Positions 33,508 through 44,799 are shown, counted from the stretch's first letter. The stretch is 54,989 nt of DNA from Akkermansia muciniphila (GCA_945883815.1 CAMCYJ010000015.1:1-54989); one strand, 5' to 3'. A program made the numbers and translations. The notes: generated by a model from the letters alone, not told the origin.

Positions 33508-34191
33508 TTATTGGGTGGCGGTGAAGGTGGGCAGGTCGATCCGGTTTTCGACCAGGCGGCGGACCAGTCCCTGTTGTTCTTCGATGCGCTGGTTGGCGTC
33601 CATCACCACGAAGTTGAACTCGGTGCTCATGGCCAGGTATTGCTCGAAGATTCGGCCCTGGAAAATTCGGAAGCTTTCGTACGGATCGCTGGAGAGTCCC
33701 AGGTCCATGCCGGCCTCGTGATGCTTGAGGGTGGGTCGATTATCCAGGATGCGGTTGAGCGACACCTCGAGGTGCGAGCGGAAGAAGAAGGTGATGTCGG
33801 GCAAGGCCGCGAAGCTGTAGAGACCACGCACCCAGGCCGGAGGGCATCCGCGGACCACGTCACGGGCAAACGCCGTGAAGATGTACCGGTCGCACAGCAC
33901 CAGGTAGCCCGCCTTGAGCAGTGGCAGCAGTTGCCGCTCGTAGCGGTCGGCGAAGTCGGTGGCGTGGATGAGCGAGAAGGTCGTGGGCGTGAGCAGGTTC
34001 TGCTTCTTGCCCTTGCTCGTCGCGCTCTTGACCAGCGCCGACGAATTCCACTCGCTGAAGAAGACCTTGAATCCGCGCATCTCCAACCAGCGCTTGAGGA
34101 GGTAGATCTGGGTGGATTTGCCCGAGCCGTCGAGTCCTTCGACGGCGATGAGCCGACCCTCGAAGCCCAGTTCCGCGAACGTCTTCGTCAT
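33508..34191 (-). CDS. tmk: Thymidylate kinase (canonical P-loop)
   Basis: 227 residues from the ATG at 34191 (MTKTFAELGFEGR); an upstream frame adds 41 residues without kinase similarity. The P-loop is VEGLDGSGKST (K25), the DR motif is LCDRYIFTAFARD, and LPDITFFFRSHLEVSLNRI and HHEAGMDLGLSSDPYESF match the kinase core. It phosphorylates dTMP to dTDP in the cytoplasm, if it is the standard enzyme. The tandem paralogue lies directly downstream. The two share the DLGLS segment and the overall layout, so they arose by duplication. Which of the pair serves DNA synthesis was not determined from this window. Confidence 0.85.
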   Translation of the reverse strand: MTKTFAELGFEGRLIAVEGLDGSGKSTQIYLLKRWLEMRGFKVFFSEWNSSALVKSATSKGKKQNLLTPTTFSLIHATDFADRYERQLLPLLKAGYLVLCDRYIFTAFARDVVRGCPPAWVRGLYSFAALPDITFFFRSHLEVSLNRILDNRPTLKHHEAGMDLGLSSDPYESFRIFQGRIFEQYLAMSTEFNFVVMDANQRIEEQQGLVRRLVENRIDLPTFTATQ

Positions 34192-34356
34192 GACGCAGAA
34201 GATTCTATCTGAAGCCACGGCCCGTGGATAGGGAGCAGTCAAATGGTTGTATGGAAACACCGGTTCGACGGTTGGTGACCCTAATGTCACTTGATCGTTA
34301 GCTGCTCTATTCATGATGCGGCTTGAGCGCGGGGATGACGCGTTGCAGCCTTTTGC

Positions 34357-35214
34357 ATGCCCAATCGCGTAGAAGTGTCTCGTGGCTGTCCGTATCGACG
34401 GGGCTTTACGCTCATCGAACTCTTGGTGGTCATCGCCATCATCGCCATCTTGGCTTCCATGCTGTTGCCTTCGTTGGCCAAGGCCAAGGGCCGGGCTCAG
34501 GGGAGCGCTTGTTCGAGCAATTTCCGTCAGCTCCAGATCTGCGCCCAGTTGTACGCCGACGACAATCTTGACGTGCTCGCACCCAATGAGGCGTTTCTCT
34601 CGTCGGGTGGGGGTGGTCGGGAAGATTGGAATATCCGCGCGACTTCCTGGCTCCAGGGCAACGCCTACACGGACACCTCATCGTCGAACCTTTCGGTGGG
34701 TGTATTTTGGAAATACAATCAATCTCCGGGCATCTACCTCTGCCCCTCCGATCGATCGACCGTGCGCGACCGGGGAGTGATCCGGCGCAATCGGAGTGTC
34801 TCGATGAGCATGTATATGAATTTGGCGACTCAAGTGTCCGACGAGTACTATCCCCGTTGCTGGCACAAAATGAGCCAGATCACCGACCCCGGTCCGTCAC
34901 GGGCCCTGTATTTCATTGATGAGCACGAGAAGAGCATTCAGCAGGGTGCGTTTGGTATCAACGCCCCGAATCGTCTGACGCTCTTCGGGACGTCATTGGC
35001 GACCTGGATTAGTTTTCCCGGTTTGCGCCATGCCGGTGCGGCCACCGTGTCCTTTCCGGATGGTCATACCGAGTCGTGGCGCTGGCGCGACCCGATCACA
35101 GCGGCGATTGCCAAGAGGCCCGATTGGTTGGTGCTCCAGCCTGGGTCCGGTCCGTTGGATCCTGATCTCCAACGCATCCAAGCGGCGGTGCCCGGGCAGG
35201 TGCCTATTCCCTGA
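34357..35214 (+). CDS. Type II secretion-like pseudopilin with H-X9-DG C-terminal motif
   Basis: 285 residues. The prepilin cleavage/methylation signal is [20 protein letters not shown] at about 15-34, followed by a hydrophobic helix and [13 protein letters not shown]. The C-terminus contains H-x9-DG ([15 protein letters not shown]), which defines the large verrucomicrobial/planctomycete pseudopilin-like family (DUF1559-related). No other secretion genes lie nearby. These are usually multicopy surface or periplasmic proteins of unknown role. Confidence 0.9.
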   Translation: MPNRVEVSRGCPYRRGFTLIELLVVIAIIAILASMLLPSLAKAKGRAQGSACSSNFRQLQICAQLYADDNLDVLAPNEAFLSSGGGGREDWNIRATSWLQGNAYTDTSSSNLSVGVFWKYNQSPGIYLCPSDRSTVRDRGVIRRNRSVSMSMYMNLATQVSDEYYPRCWHKMSQITDPGPSRALYFIDEHEKSIQQGAFGINAPNRLTLFGTSLATWISFPGLRHAGAATVSFPDGHTESWRWRDPITAAIAKRPDWLVLQPGSGPLDPDLQRIQAAVPGQVPIP

Positions 35215-35351
35215 GATGGGTGTTTGTTCGGGTATTCGGTGGACCTTCGTGGAGACTCTGGGCCCTCTTGCGTTGTCTTGGGTCTTGGAGTGAGACTCGT
35301 CGTCCCCCTCTTGAACTCCCTGATCCGTTGATTTAGATGCACCCTTTGATC

Positions 35352-37609
<2,258 letters not shown>

Positions 37610-37613
<4 letters not shown>

Positions 37614-38962
37614 TCCAATCCGCGAGGACAGCGTTGTCACTTACGCTGGCAGGCGTGCTCGTCCAGGCAGCTCCGCCTCTCGAGAATCCGCGTCATTCGC
37701 CCAACGCGCGCCTGGATGCCGTACGTCTGCAAGCGGTGCAGGCCTCGGTGGACGCGCTGGCATCCCGGCGCCAGAACCTGCTGCCCCGCGCCGATGGCCT
37801 CATGGATCTCCGGAGCGTGTTCCATGCCCATGCCGGCGATTCCTCGCACACGGGTGGCAAGCCCGAGGAGATGCTCGCGGCAGCGAAAGTGGCCGACGTA
37901 CGGGTGGTGTTTTTGTCGGATCATTTCCGTCCGCCCCGCGACTACATGGACAGCTGGCGCGGCTTGCGCGAGGGCGTGCTGTTCATCCCCGGTTCCGAGG
38001 CCCGCGGCTTTCTGCTGCACCCCGAGGCTTCGGTGTTCCCGCTCATGGAGAAGCCTGTGCCTGAGTTGATCCCGGCGGTTGTCCGCGGAGACGGCATGGC
38101 CTTCCTTTCCCATATCGAAGAGCGGCCCGACCACTCGATGAGCGGGTTGACCGGGCTGGAGATTTACAATCGCCACTACGACGCCAAGCGCGATTTCACT
38201 GGGATCTTGCAGTTGGTGCTGCGCCTCACCAATCCGGAGAAGTTGCAGGAATTGTCGGAGTTGCTGCAGCGATTCCCCGATGCCTGTCTGGCTTCGCAGT
38301 GTCTATACCCTGAGGCCTATCTCGACAAATGGGATGCTGCCAACGCCACCGGTCACTTCACGGGAGTGGCTGCCAATGATTGCCACCACAACCAGATCTT
38401 CCTGCTCAAGAAGGGCGACGACAAGACGGCGCTGCTGGGGACCATCGTGGACAAGGATGAAGACATGCGGAAGCTCTGGGTCTCCCTGCGACCCACGCTG
38501 CGCCCGATGCTGGCTGGCAAAACCAATGGAGCCATTGTGGCGCGTCTGGATTTCGATCCTTACGAGCGATCCTTCCGCAATGTTTGCACGCATGTTCTGG
38601 CCCGGGAGCAGACGGAGCCGGCGCTGAGAACTGCGGTGAAGGCCGGCCATGTCTATGTCAGCCACGATTGGATGGGCGACCCGAGCGGGTTCGACTTTCG
38701 GGTGACCGGCGGCGGCCGGGATGGAGTGATGGGTGATGAACGACCCTGGGTTTCGGGTCAGCGGCTGGAAATTCGCTCCCCATTGCCGGCGACGATACGA
38801 CTGATCCGGGACGGTCAGGTCGAGACCGTGACTGAAGGGGAGTCCCTGAACCATCCAGTGACCCGCGCCGGAGTTTATCGGGTGGAGTTGTGGCTGCCCA
38901 TTGGCGACGAGCGTCGCCCTTGGCTGTATTCCAACCCCATTTACCTGCGACCTCGCTGGTGA
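37610..38962 (+). CDS. Second PHP-family phosphoesterase-like hydrolase
   Basis: About 450 residues, starting at a GTG (37610) that overlaps the preceding stop; the longer frame upstream lies within the previous gene. A hydrophobic N-terminus (ALSLTLAGVLVQAAPP) suggests export. The PHP metal motifs are clear: SVFHAHAGDSSHTGG, VVFLSDHFRPPRDY, AFLSHIEERPDHS and GVAANDCHHN. The C-terminal about 100 residues form a beta domain. It is convergent with the TonB-linked receptor gene, only 9 bases apart. Substrate unknown. Confidence 0.82.
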
Positions 38963-38971
38963 GTCCGGTTG

Positions 38972-41900
38972 TTAGAAATCCGCCGACAATGTCAGGCTGA
39001 AGGTGACGCCGCGCTTGTAGCTGCGGAAGACGTACTTGTCGCCGTAGCGCTCCTCACTGGCTCCGAGATCGTTGATGAGGGTTTGGCGGATGTCGGGATC
39101 CAGCAAATTGCGGGCCCCGAAGCGCATCTTCCACCGACGGCCCAGACGCTGGTTCACGAAGAAGTCGAGGGTGTTGATGGGTTGCTCGTAGATGTTCGGG
39201 CTGCCCTGGCCACCATCGACCGCCAACCGCTGGCCGCTCCGCGTGAAGGACACCGAGACGGTGGTCCGGGTCCGCGCGATGTCCCAGGCGAGGTCGGAGT
39301 TGAGGATGTACTTGGGTTGGTCGAACAGTTGCCGGTTGTAGAGGCCGACGCCATTTCCGACCGGATAAAACACATCGACCTCGGAATTGATGAAGGCTGC
39401 GTTGCCGCCCAGGGTGATGCCCGCCAAGAGTGGGTCGAGGCTGGCTAGGTTCTTGCGCGCTTCAAACTCGAAACCCGAAACGATGGCGCTGGCATTGTTT
39501 GTAAAGCTGACGATGCCCGCCGCGTTGTCGGCGATGTAGGGTTCGACCGGGTTGGTAATGTTTTTCCGGAAGTACGCCAACGAGAGCAATTCGCCGGGGC
39601 GAGGGAACCATTCCATCCGCGCGTCGTAGTTCTCGATTTCCGAGCGCTTGAGGTCGGCGTTACCGCGGTAGGCCAAACCATCGAAAGTATCGAAGTACTC
39701 GAAGGGTGCGAATTCGCGGTAAGTGGGACGGGCGATGGTTTGTGACCAATTGACTCGCAGGTTCAGATTGGAGGTCACCGGGAATACCGCACCGAGCGAA
39801 GGCAGCACATCCGTGGTGGAGATGCGACCGCTGGAGGAAGCACCCAGGATTCGGCTGCGGGGCAGCACCTCGGCCTGAAGATCGGTTTGTTCGAAGCGGG
39901 CACCGCCCACGAGGCGGAACTTCGGCATCACGAACAGGTCAGCCATGGCGTACACCGCGGGAATCGACTGGGTTCCATCGTAGCCGTAGCCATCGAAGGG
40001 CAATCCAGAGCGCAGGAAGGTAGCGTTGGGGAAGAAGTAGGCCGTCCGGGCATTGGCTCCGGATCCCGAGGAGTTGGTGATGAACTGCTGGCCTTGGAAG
40101 TTCAGGACCGAGTTGGCGTAGCCGGTCACATCCGACTGATTGGATCCCGAGTTCTGGCTGATTTCGTACTCGAAGCGTTGCTCGCGCAATCGGCGTTCGG
40201 ACTCGAGGACGTTGCCGCCGATCTTGATCGAACTCTCCAGACCGTTACCGGGCGTGAAGGGGATCGTCAGGTCGCTGCGAAAATTCCAACTCTTGTCCTG
40301 CGAGTCGCGGAAGAAGCGGGAAGGTTGGTTGATGTTCGGCAACTCCGCCGACTGGGCGATGACGTTGGTGAGACCGTTGCCCGCCGGGAAGAGGATCATC
40401 GGGAAGATGCGCTCGTCGGGGGAGTTCTCGCCGGTGCCGGAACTGGAGAAGCTCCAGTCGAGCTGGGCGGCTCCGACTTCCCGGAATTCGTGGCGACCTT
40501 TGAATTGGAAATTGCGCAGGTAGCGCTCGCGGTAGGTCAACTGCTCGATGCGGGTGCGCTCTTCGGTTCCCGGTTGGAACTGGTTGATCGTCTGCCCCGA
40601 TTCCTCGGTGATGTATTGCTGGGCGCTCTGGTTGTTGAGGAAGCTGAAGGACAGCTCGTGTCCTGGCATCAATTCCATGGCCGTGCTCGCCACCGCGCCC
40701 CAACCCACGCTCATGATCGACTGGTCGCGTCGAAATTCGGCTGTGCGAGTCAGAGGCCCTCCGTCCATCGGGTCGGTTCCGTAAGCGTAGCGGCCGCGGA
40801 AGGCGTTCTCGTAGAACTGGAACTGACGGTCGTGATTGAAGGTGCCAAACCAGCCGAAACGGCGGCCGAAGAGCCAGGTGGTGTCGCCGCTGGAGACCGA
40901 GAAGTTGGAGTTCGGTCCCGGTTGCCCCATCGAGGGCGCGAAGGTGGTGTTGTTGAAGGAGCGCAGTGCCGCGTCGTACTTCTGGGCCAGGGCCAGCCGC
41001 TCAGCACCGACTGCCTGCTGGTTGTTGTTGCGCCACGGACGCTGGGCATCGGTCAGGATCGACGGGTCGATCAAGGCACCCGAGGGAAGGGCTCGGGAGC
41101 CGTCATCCAATGCCCAGAAATCATTGCCGCCGCCGGGGATCTTGAGGAACCCGTCATTCAGCGTCGCCGCACTGTTCAGCCCGGTTCCGGCCGAGACCGT
41201 AGTGAAGCCCTTGGCCGGGAAGGATTTGGTGACGATGTTCACCGCGCCCCCGGCAAAGCCGCCCTGCATGTCCGGAGTGAACGTCTTGCTCACCACCACG
41301 CGGTCGATCATCGCCGAGGGAATGAGGTCCAGCTGCGGGGCCCGGCGCCGGGGATCGGCACTCGGAAGTTCCGCGCCGTTGAGCGTGGCGATGTTGTACC
41401 GGTCGTTTAGCCCGCGGATGACGATCTGTCGATTGTCCGTGGCCACGACCCCGGTGATCTTGGTGGTGATTTGTGCGGCATCGCCGCCGCCAGTCCGGGC
41501 GATTTGCTCGGCACTGATGGCCTCTTGGGAGCTCGCAGCGTTTTTCCGCTCTTCGAGGACCGCGGCCACGGTGCTGGGCTTGGTGGACGCCTCATCGAAG
41601 GCCGACTTGGCCGCTGTGGCCGACGCGGTCGACTTGGAGGCTGCTAAATTGCCCGCGCCCGTGCCGGGCTTTCCCTGGATGGGGCGGACGGGTGCGGCGT
41701 CGGGCTTGCGGGCCTCGGCCTTGAAGAAATTGCCAGCGCCGCCGCCTTGAGCGGGGGGGGCGTCGGATCGAGCAGCACTGGCCGTGGGCGGTGCGGCCGT
41801 CGCCGGTGCCGCATTGGCGGGGGGTGCCGCGGTCTCTTCGACAATGTCGCTCGGTTTGGGCTTGGGAATCTCTGGAGACGGTTCCGGGGGCTTGGGCTTA

Positions 41901-42067
41901 GGCTTGGGCTTCTCCGGCGGCTTGATGCCCGTGATCTGGTAGATCGCCTGAGGCACGAAGCCGGCTTTGTGGGCCAAGTATCCCAGACCCCCGAGGGCCA
42001 GAGCGTGGACGACGATCGAGATGACCAGACTGGAGCGGTCTCCCTTCTTCTTGGCGTTGCGGGCCAT
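38972..42067 (-). CDS. TonB-dependent receptor fused to a TonB-type inner-membrane anchor
   Basis: One uninterrupted 1031-residue ORF. Residues 1-48: a basic start, then a membrane helix SLVISIVVHALALGGLGYLA carrying S17-x3-H21, the Ser-His motif that TonB uses to contact ExbB/ExbD. Residues about 49-75 are Pro/Lys-rich (KPKPKPKPPEPSPEIPKPKP), like the TonB periplasmic spacer; an Ala/Pro-rich linker runs to about 160. A receptor plug follows (about 165-290; AISAEQIARTGGGDAAQI, RQIVIRGLNDRYNIATLNG, GGFAGGAVNIVTK), then a long beta-barrel ending in the expected C-terminal Phe (LTLSADF). No ordinary signal peptide and no TonB C-terminal domain were seen. It follows exbD by 9 bases. The ligand is unknown. 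Confidence 0.85.
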   Translation of the reverse strand: MARNAKKKGDRSSLVISIVVHALALGGLGYLAHKAGFVPQAIYQITGIKPPEKPKPKPKPPEPSPEIPKPKPSDIVEETAAPPANAAPATAAPPTASAARSDAPPAQGGGAGNFFKAEARKPDAAPVRPIQGKPGTGAGNLAASKSTASATAAKSAFDEASTKPSTVAAVLEERKNAASSQEAISAEQIARTGGGDAAQITTKITGVVATDNRQIVIRGLNDRYNIATLNGAELPSADPRRRAPQLDLIPSAMIDRVVVSKTFTPDMQGGFAGGAVNIVTKSFPAKGFTTVSAGTGLNSAATLNDGFLKIPGGGNDFWALDDGSRALPSGALIDPSILTDAQRPWRNNNQQAVGAERLALAQKYDAALRSFNNTTFAPSMGQPGPNSNFSVSSGDTTWLFGRRFGWFGTFNHDRQFQFYENAFRGRYAYGTDPMDGGPLTRTAEFRRDQSIMSVGWGAVASTAMELMPGHELSFSFLNNQSAQQYITEESGQTINQFQPGTEERTRIEQLTYRERYLRNFQFKGRHEFREVGAAQLDWSFSSSGTGENSPDERIFPMILFPAGNGLTNVIAQSAELPNINQPSRFFRDSQDKSWNFRSDLTIPFTPGNGLESSIKIGGNVLESERRLREQRFEYEISQNSGSNQSDVTGYANSVLNFQGQQFITNSSGSGANARTAYFFPNATFLRSGLPFDGYGYDGTQSIPAVYAMADLFVMPKFRLVGGARFEQTDLQAEVLPRSRILGASSSGRISTTDVLPSLGAVFPVTSNLNLRVNWSQTIARPTYREFAPFEYFDTFDGLAYRGNADLKRSEIENYDARMEWFPRPGELLSLAYFRKNITNPVEPYIADNAAGIVSFTNNASAIVSGFEFEARKNLASLDPLLAGITLGGNAAFINSEVDVFYPVGNGVGLYNRQLFDQPKYILNSDLAWDIARTRTTVSVSFTRSGQRLAVDGGQGSPNIYEQPINTLDFFVNQRLGRRWKMRFGARNLLDPDIRQTLINDLGASEERYGDKYVFRSYKRGVTFSLTLSADF

Positions 42068-42076
42068 GCCGGTTTC

Positions 42077-42529
42077 CTATTTGGCGGCGCCCGCGGTGTC
42101 TGTCGCGAGGCCGATCTTGGTCACGTTGGCCCGGGTGAGGATGTCGAGAACTTGCACCACCTTCTGGTAGTTCACGTTCTCGTCGCCACGCACCACGACG
42201 CTCAGGTCGGGGTTGCTCTTGCGGAAGCGGATGATCTCGTCTTCCAGCTTCTTCAAAGTGATGGGCTCGGCATTGAAGTAGATGTTCCCTGCGGCATCGA
42301 CCGTCACGTTGTTGATGTCCTGCTTGGCCTGGTTCTGTGGCGGCTGCTGTGCGGCCGAGGGCAGGTTGATGTCGATATCGTTGGTCGACGGGGCTGTGGT
42401 GATGATGAAGATCACCAGAAGCACGAATGCCAAATCCAACAGCGGGGTGATGTTCAGTTCACCCATCGCATGGTGGTGCGATGCGGAGAATTTCTTGCGT
42501 CCGCGACGCCCTGAGGCTGCGGCGCTCAT
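42077..42529 (-). CDS. exbD: ExbD/TolR-family biopolymer transport protein
   Basis: 150 residues with a basic N-terminus, a single membrane helix NITPLLDLAFVLLVIFIIT with the essential Asp (D32), and a periplasmic ExbD domain (INLPSAAQQPPQNQ, then VTVDAAGNIYFN, LSVVVRGDENVNYQKVVQVLDIL). With ExbB it forms the proton-driven motor for TonB. Its ATG overlaps the exbB stop by 4 bases, and the receptor fusion follows at 9 bases, so this motor is dedicated to that receptor by position. Confidence 0.94.
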   Translation of the reverse strand: MSAAASGRRGRKKFSASHHHAMGELNITPLLDLAFVLLVIFIITTAPSTNDIDINLPSAAQQPPQNQAKQDINNVTVDAAGNIYFNAEPITLKKLEDEIIRFRKSNPDLSVVVRGDENVNYQKVVQVLDILTRANVTKIGLATDTAGAAK

Positions 42530-43305
42530 GGGCGGGCGTTGTTCTGTTGACCGAGGTTGATGTTCCGCAAGGCATCGGCGATTTCGTCAGCCAAAGCGCG
42601 GTTATCCACATACTTATGCTCCAGATCGGTCATGACCTCGGAGTTGAAATTGTCCAGTTCCTGGGTGATGCCGCGGATGGCGGTGATCATCAGGTTGTAG
42701 GCGAACATGGCCGGGATGGCGACGAACAGACCGACCACCGTGGCGATGAGTGCGCCGGCGACGCCCGGGGCCATCGCGGTGAGGCTGGCGCTGGCCGCCA
42801 TGGCGATGCCGGAGAAGGTTTCCATCACGCCCCAGACCGTTCCCAGAAGACCAATGAAGGGTCCGCCCGCGACGGCCGTCGTGAGAATGATCATTCCTTT
42901 TTCGAGCGAGAGTGCCTCGGTGCTGACCGCGCGCTCCAGGGCCACTTGAACGGCTTGGAAAGACTCCACGCTGATCCGCTTCTGGCCTTTGACGGTCACC
43001 GGGTTGTTTTCCAAATGGTAATCCACCTCGCCGCATCCCATTGCGTAAACCTCGAAGGCAGGCGCTCCAGAGAACTCCTGCTTCTCGCGGAAGAGCGACA
43101 TTGGATCCTTGGCGTCCCGATAGGCGGCCAGGAACTTCTTGCTCATGGCGCGCGCCTTCAAGATTTGACGGCCCTTGGTGATGATCACCGACCAGGAGAC
43201 CATCGACACTAGGACCAAGGCCGAAATGGTGATCTTGCCCTCGATGGTTGCCTTTTCGAAGGCGAAGGTCAGGGCGTTGGCAAGGATGGGTTGGAACGGG
43301 TCCAT
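42526..43305 (-). CDS. exbB: ExbB/TolQ/MotA-family proton channel
   Basis: 259 residues. Three membrane helices: about 25-47 (TISALVLVSMVSWSVIIT), about 155-180 (MIILTTAVAGGPFIGLLGTVWG) and about 195-220 (GVAGALIATVVGLFVAIPAMFAYN). The family signature GLLGTVWGVMETF is present. It is the inner-membrane channel that converts proton flow into motion passed on to TonB-like partners. It lies 44 bases behind the BamE-like lipoprotein gene and overlaps exbD. Confidence 0.94.
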   Translation of the reverse strand: MDPFQPILANALTFAFEKATIEGKITISALVLVSMVSWSVIITKGRQILKARAMSKKFLAAYRDAKDPMSLFREKQEFSGAPAFEVYAMGCGEVDYHLENNPVTVKGQKRISVESFQAVQVALERAVSTEALSLEKGMIILTTAVAGGPFIGLLGTVWGVMETFSGIAMAASASLTAMAPGVAGALIATVVGLFVAIPAMFAYNLMITAIRGITQELDNFNSEVMTDLEHKYVDNRALADEIADALRNINLGQQNNARP

Positions 43306-43349
43306 GATCGATCGGTCTCTCGTTGAAGGAGTTTGGGGTGCTTGGCCGA

Positions 43350-43685
43350 TTACTTCGCGGTGGCCCCGGCCGGCGCGTTGGTGCCGAAGAGGCTGGAACC
43401 GAAGTTGCCCCGCTCGCCGAAGGACTCGACGGAGCCCTTCTGGATGCGGACAACGAATTCCTTCATGTCACCGACGCCCTTGTTGATGAGGTTGTAGGTG
43501 AGGAATTCCACATCGCCCTGAGCCGAAACGGCGTGGGGGCGTCCCAAGGTCTTCACGACCTCGTCGCGAGACATCCCGAGGGAGATGTGGTTGAGCTTGG
43601 CCGAGGAGGAGGCGCAACCGGTCATCCAGACGGTAGCAGCAACGGCAGCGGCGAGGACGGTGATCCGGCGGATCGAAGCGTTCAT
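43350..43685 (-). CDS. BamE/SmpA/OmlA-like lipoprotein
   Basis: 111 residues. The N-terminus MNASIRRITVLAAAVAATVW runs into the lipobox MTGC (lipidated Cys24). The mature part has LNHISLGMSRDEVVKTLGRP, the BamE/SmpA/OmlA signature G-M-x3-E-V...LG-P, followed by two predicted strands (VEFLTYNLINKG, EFVVRIQKGSV). BamE-type lipoproteins help assemble outer-membrane barrels. It is the first gene of the exbB-exbD-receptor operon, so an assembly or stabilising role for that receptor is plausible but inferred. Confidence 0.8.
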   Translation of the reverse strand: MNASIRRITVLAAAVAATVWMTGCASSSAKLNHISLGMSRDEVVKTLGRPHAVSAQGDVEFLTYNLINKGVGDMKEFVVRIQKGSVESFGERGNFGSSLFGTNAPAGATAK

Positions 43686-43731
43686 GCGGGTTGATTCTTA
43701 AGATTTCGAATGGCAGCAGTTTGTCGTAGTT

Positions 43732-43749
43732 GTGACAAATGAGCGACAA
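43732..43749 (-). promoter_or_regulatory. PHO-box-like direct repeat upstream of the bamE-exbB-exbD-receptor operon
   Basis: On the minus strand TTGTCGC-TCAT-TTGTCAC forms two 7-base half-sites with an 11-base period, as in the PHO box (consensus CTGTCAT-N4-CTGTCAY), about 10 of 14 bases matching. It lies 47 bases before the BamE-like start. The box at 52652 shares CATTTGTCACA with it. A perfect TTTGTCG/CGACAAA inverted repeat overlaps it (43720-43726, 43744-43750), so an AraC-type or other regulator could equally bind here. Confidence 0.33.
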
Positions 43750-43765
43750 ACGGCGCTCAAATTTG

Positions 43766-44617
43766 TTACTTGATCGTCATGGATCCGAGACTGGAATGCT
43801 CGGCGACCTGTTGTTGCCGCTGCTGTTGCCACTGAGTCGGTGCCATTCCGAATTGTCTCCGGAACCACGCCCGAAAGGCGTCCACACCCTCGTATCCGCA
43901 GGCCTTGGCCACTGAGGCGATGTCCGAGTCGGCCTGGGCCAGCATCGCGCAAGCCTTCACCTTGAGCCATTCCCGCTGTTGTCCCGGCAGGCTGCTGCCG
44001 AAGCGCTCCCGGTAGATCAATAGCAGACGCCGGGTCTCGCAGTGGCAACGGCGAGCCAACTCCTCCACGGGCAGGGACATCAATTCAGCGTCGGTGAGCT
44101 GGTGGAGCAGTTCCTCCAGTCGATCACCGGCATTCCGGGGTGAACCCACCGGGATGGAGGATTTGTAGGCTGGAGGAGACAGCACCTTGGACACCAACTC
44201 CAACAGCCGGGCCCGCTGCTCCAACGAAGCGGTGTCGTTGGAGGGGCGGGTGCTGGCGAAGCGTTCGGTGGCCGGATCTTCCCGGTCTAGGACCCAGGGA
44301 AGAGCGGGGTTGATTTGGTCCGGATGGTCGATCTGGCGGCGCTCCAGCAGTGTGAAGACCCCGAAGAGTGTGGTTGGATCGAGCCGAAACCAACGGAATG
44401 ACAAGTTGCCCAGTTGGCTGGCGCGCAGCCTCAGCGAACAGGTTCCGCCATGAACTGCCACCATCCCGGCGGACAGGGAGCGGCAGGGAGTACCGCCCAT
44501 CAGGTACCCGTCTCCGGACACCGGCCATAGGAAGCTCCAGCCTGAGCCTGGGAATTCCCACTCCTCGCCCGGGTTAAGGCGCCCTTCGTGCAGCAAGAGT
44601 GAGGAATCTCGACCCAT
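43766..44617 (-). CDS. AraC-family transcriptional regulator
   Basis: 283 residues. The N-terminal about 170 residues form a cupin-like sensing region of no recognised ligand (GSGWSFLWPVSGDGYLMGG). The C-terminal double helix-turn-helix is evident: VEELARRCHCETRRLLLIYRERFG, then ASVAKACGYEGVDAFRAWFRRQFGMAPTQW. It lies directly upstream of the bamE-like operon on the same strand, separated by 80 bases with repeats, and is a candidate regulator of the receptor operon or of itself. Confidence 0.88.
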   Translation of the reverse strand: MGRDSSLLLHEGRLNPGEEWEFPGSGWSFLWPVSGDGYLMGGTPCRSLSAGMVAVHGGTCSLRLRASQLGNLSFRWFRLDPTTLFGVFTLLERRQIDHPDQINPALPWVLDREDPATERFASTRPSNDTASLEQRARLLELVSKVLSPPAYKSSIPVGSPRNAGDRLEELLHQLTDAELMSLPVEELARRCHCETRRLLLIYRERFGSSLPGQQREWLKVKACAMLAQADSDIASVAKACGYEGVDAFRAWFRRQFGMAPTQWQQQRQQQVAEHSSLGSMTIK

Positions 44618-44738
44618 CGGGTTGAACTAACGGTTTGGCAGACACGTCACGCGAGCATGACGCACAGGAAACAGAGCAGTGACGTTTCAGCGGGCGCTGG
44701 GTGTTGTCTGGCTTCCGGCATCTGCCGAAAAACAAAAG

Positions 44739-44764
44739 CCCCTCGTCGCGGTGGCGACGAGGGG
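44739..44764 (-). terminator. Strong intrinsic terminator after the PEP-CTERM gene
   Basis: An 11-bp perfect hairpin (CCCCTCGTCGC at 44739-44749 with GCGACGAGGGG at 44754-44764, loop of four) is followed on the minus strand by a T-rich run (GCTTTTGTTTTTC). It lies 36 bases past the stop of the PEP-CTERM gene and separates the phosphatase cluster from the AraC/receptor operon. Confidence 0.85.
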
Positions 44765-44799
44765 TGATCCAGAAAGGACTTTGCAAATCCGCGCAGGCC

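Noticed and set aside
34274..34291. GTGAC-N6-GTCAC inverted repeat between the kinase and pseudopilin genes, like a CRP/FNR site
   Set aside because: The TGA/TCA half-site spacing is two bases too long for CRP and no regulator context supports it.
39887..41410. 507-codon plus-strand frame inside the receptor gene
   Set aside because: Antisense to the plug and barrel with no recognisable domain.
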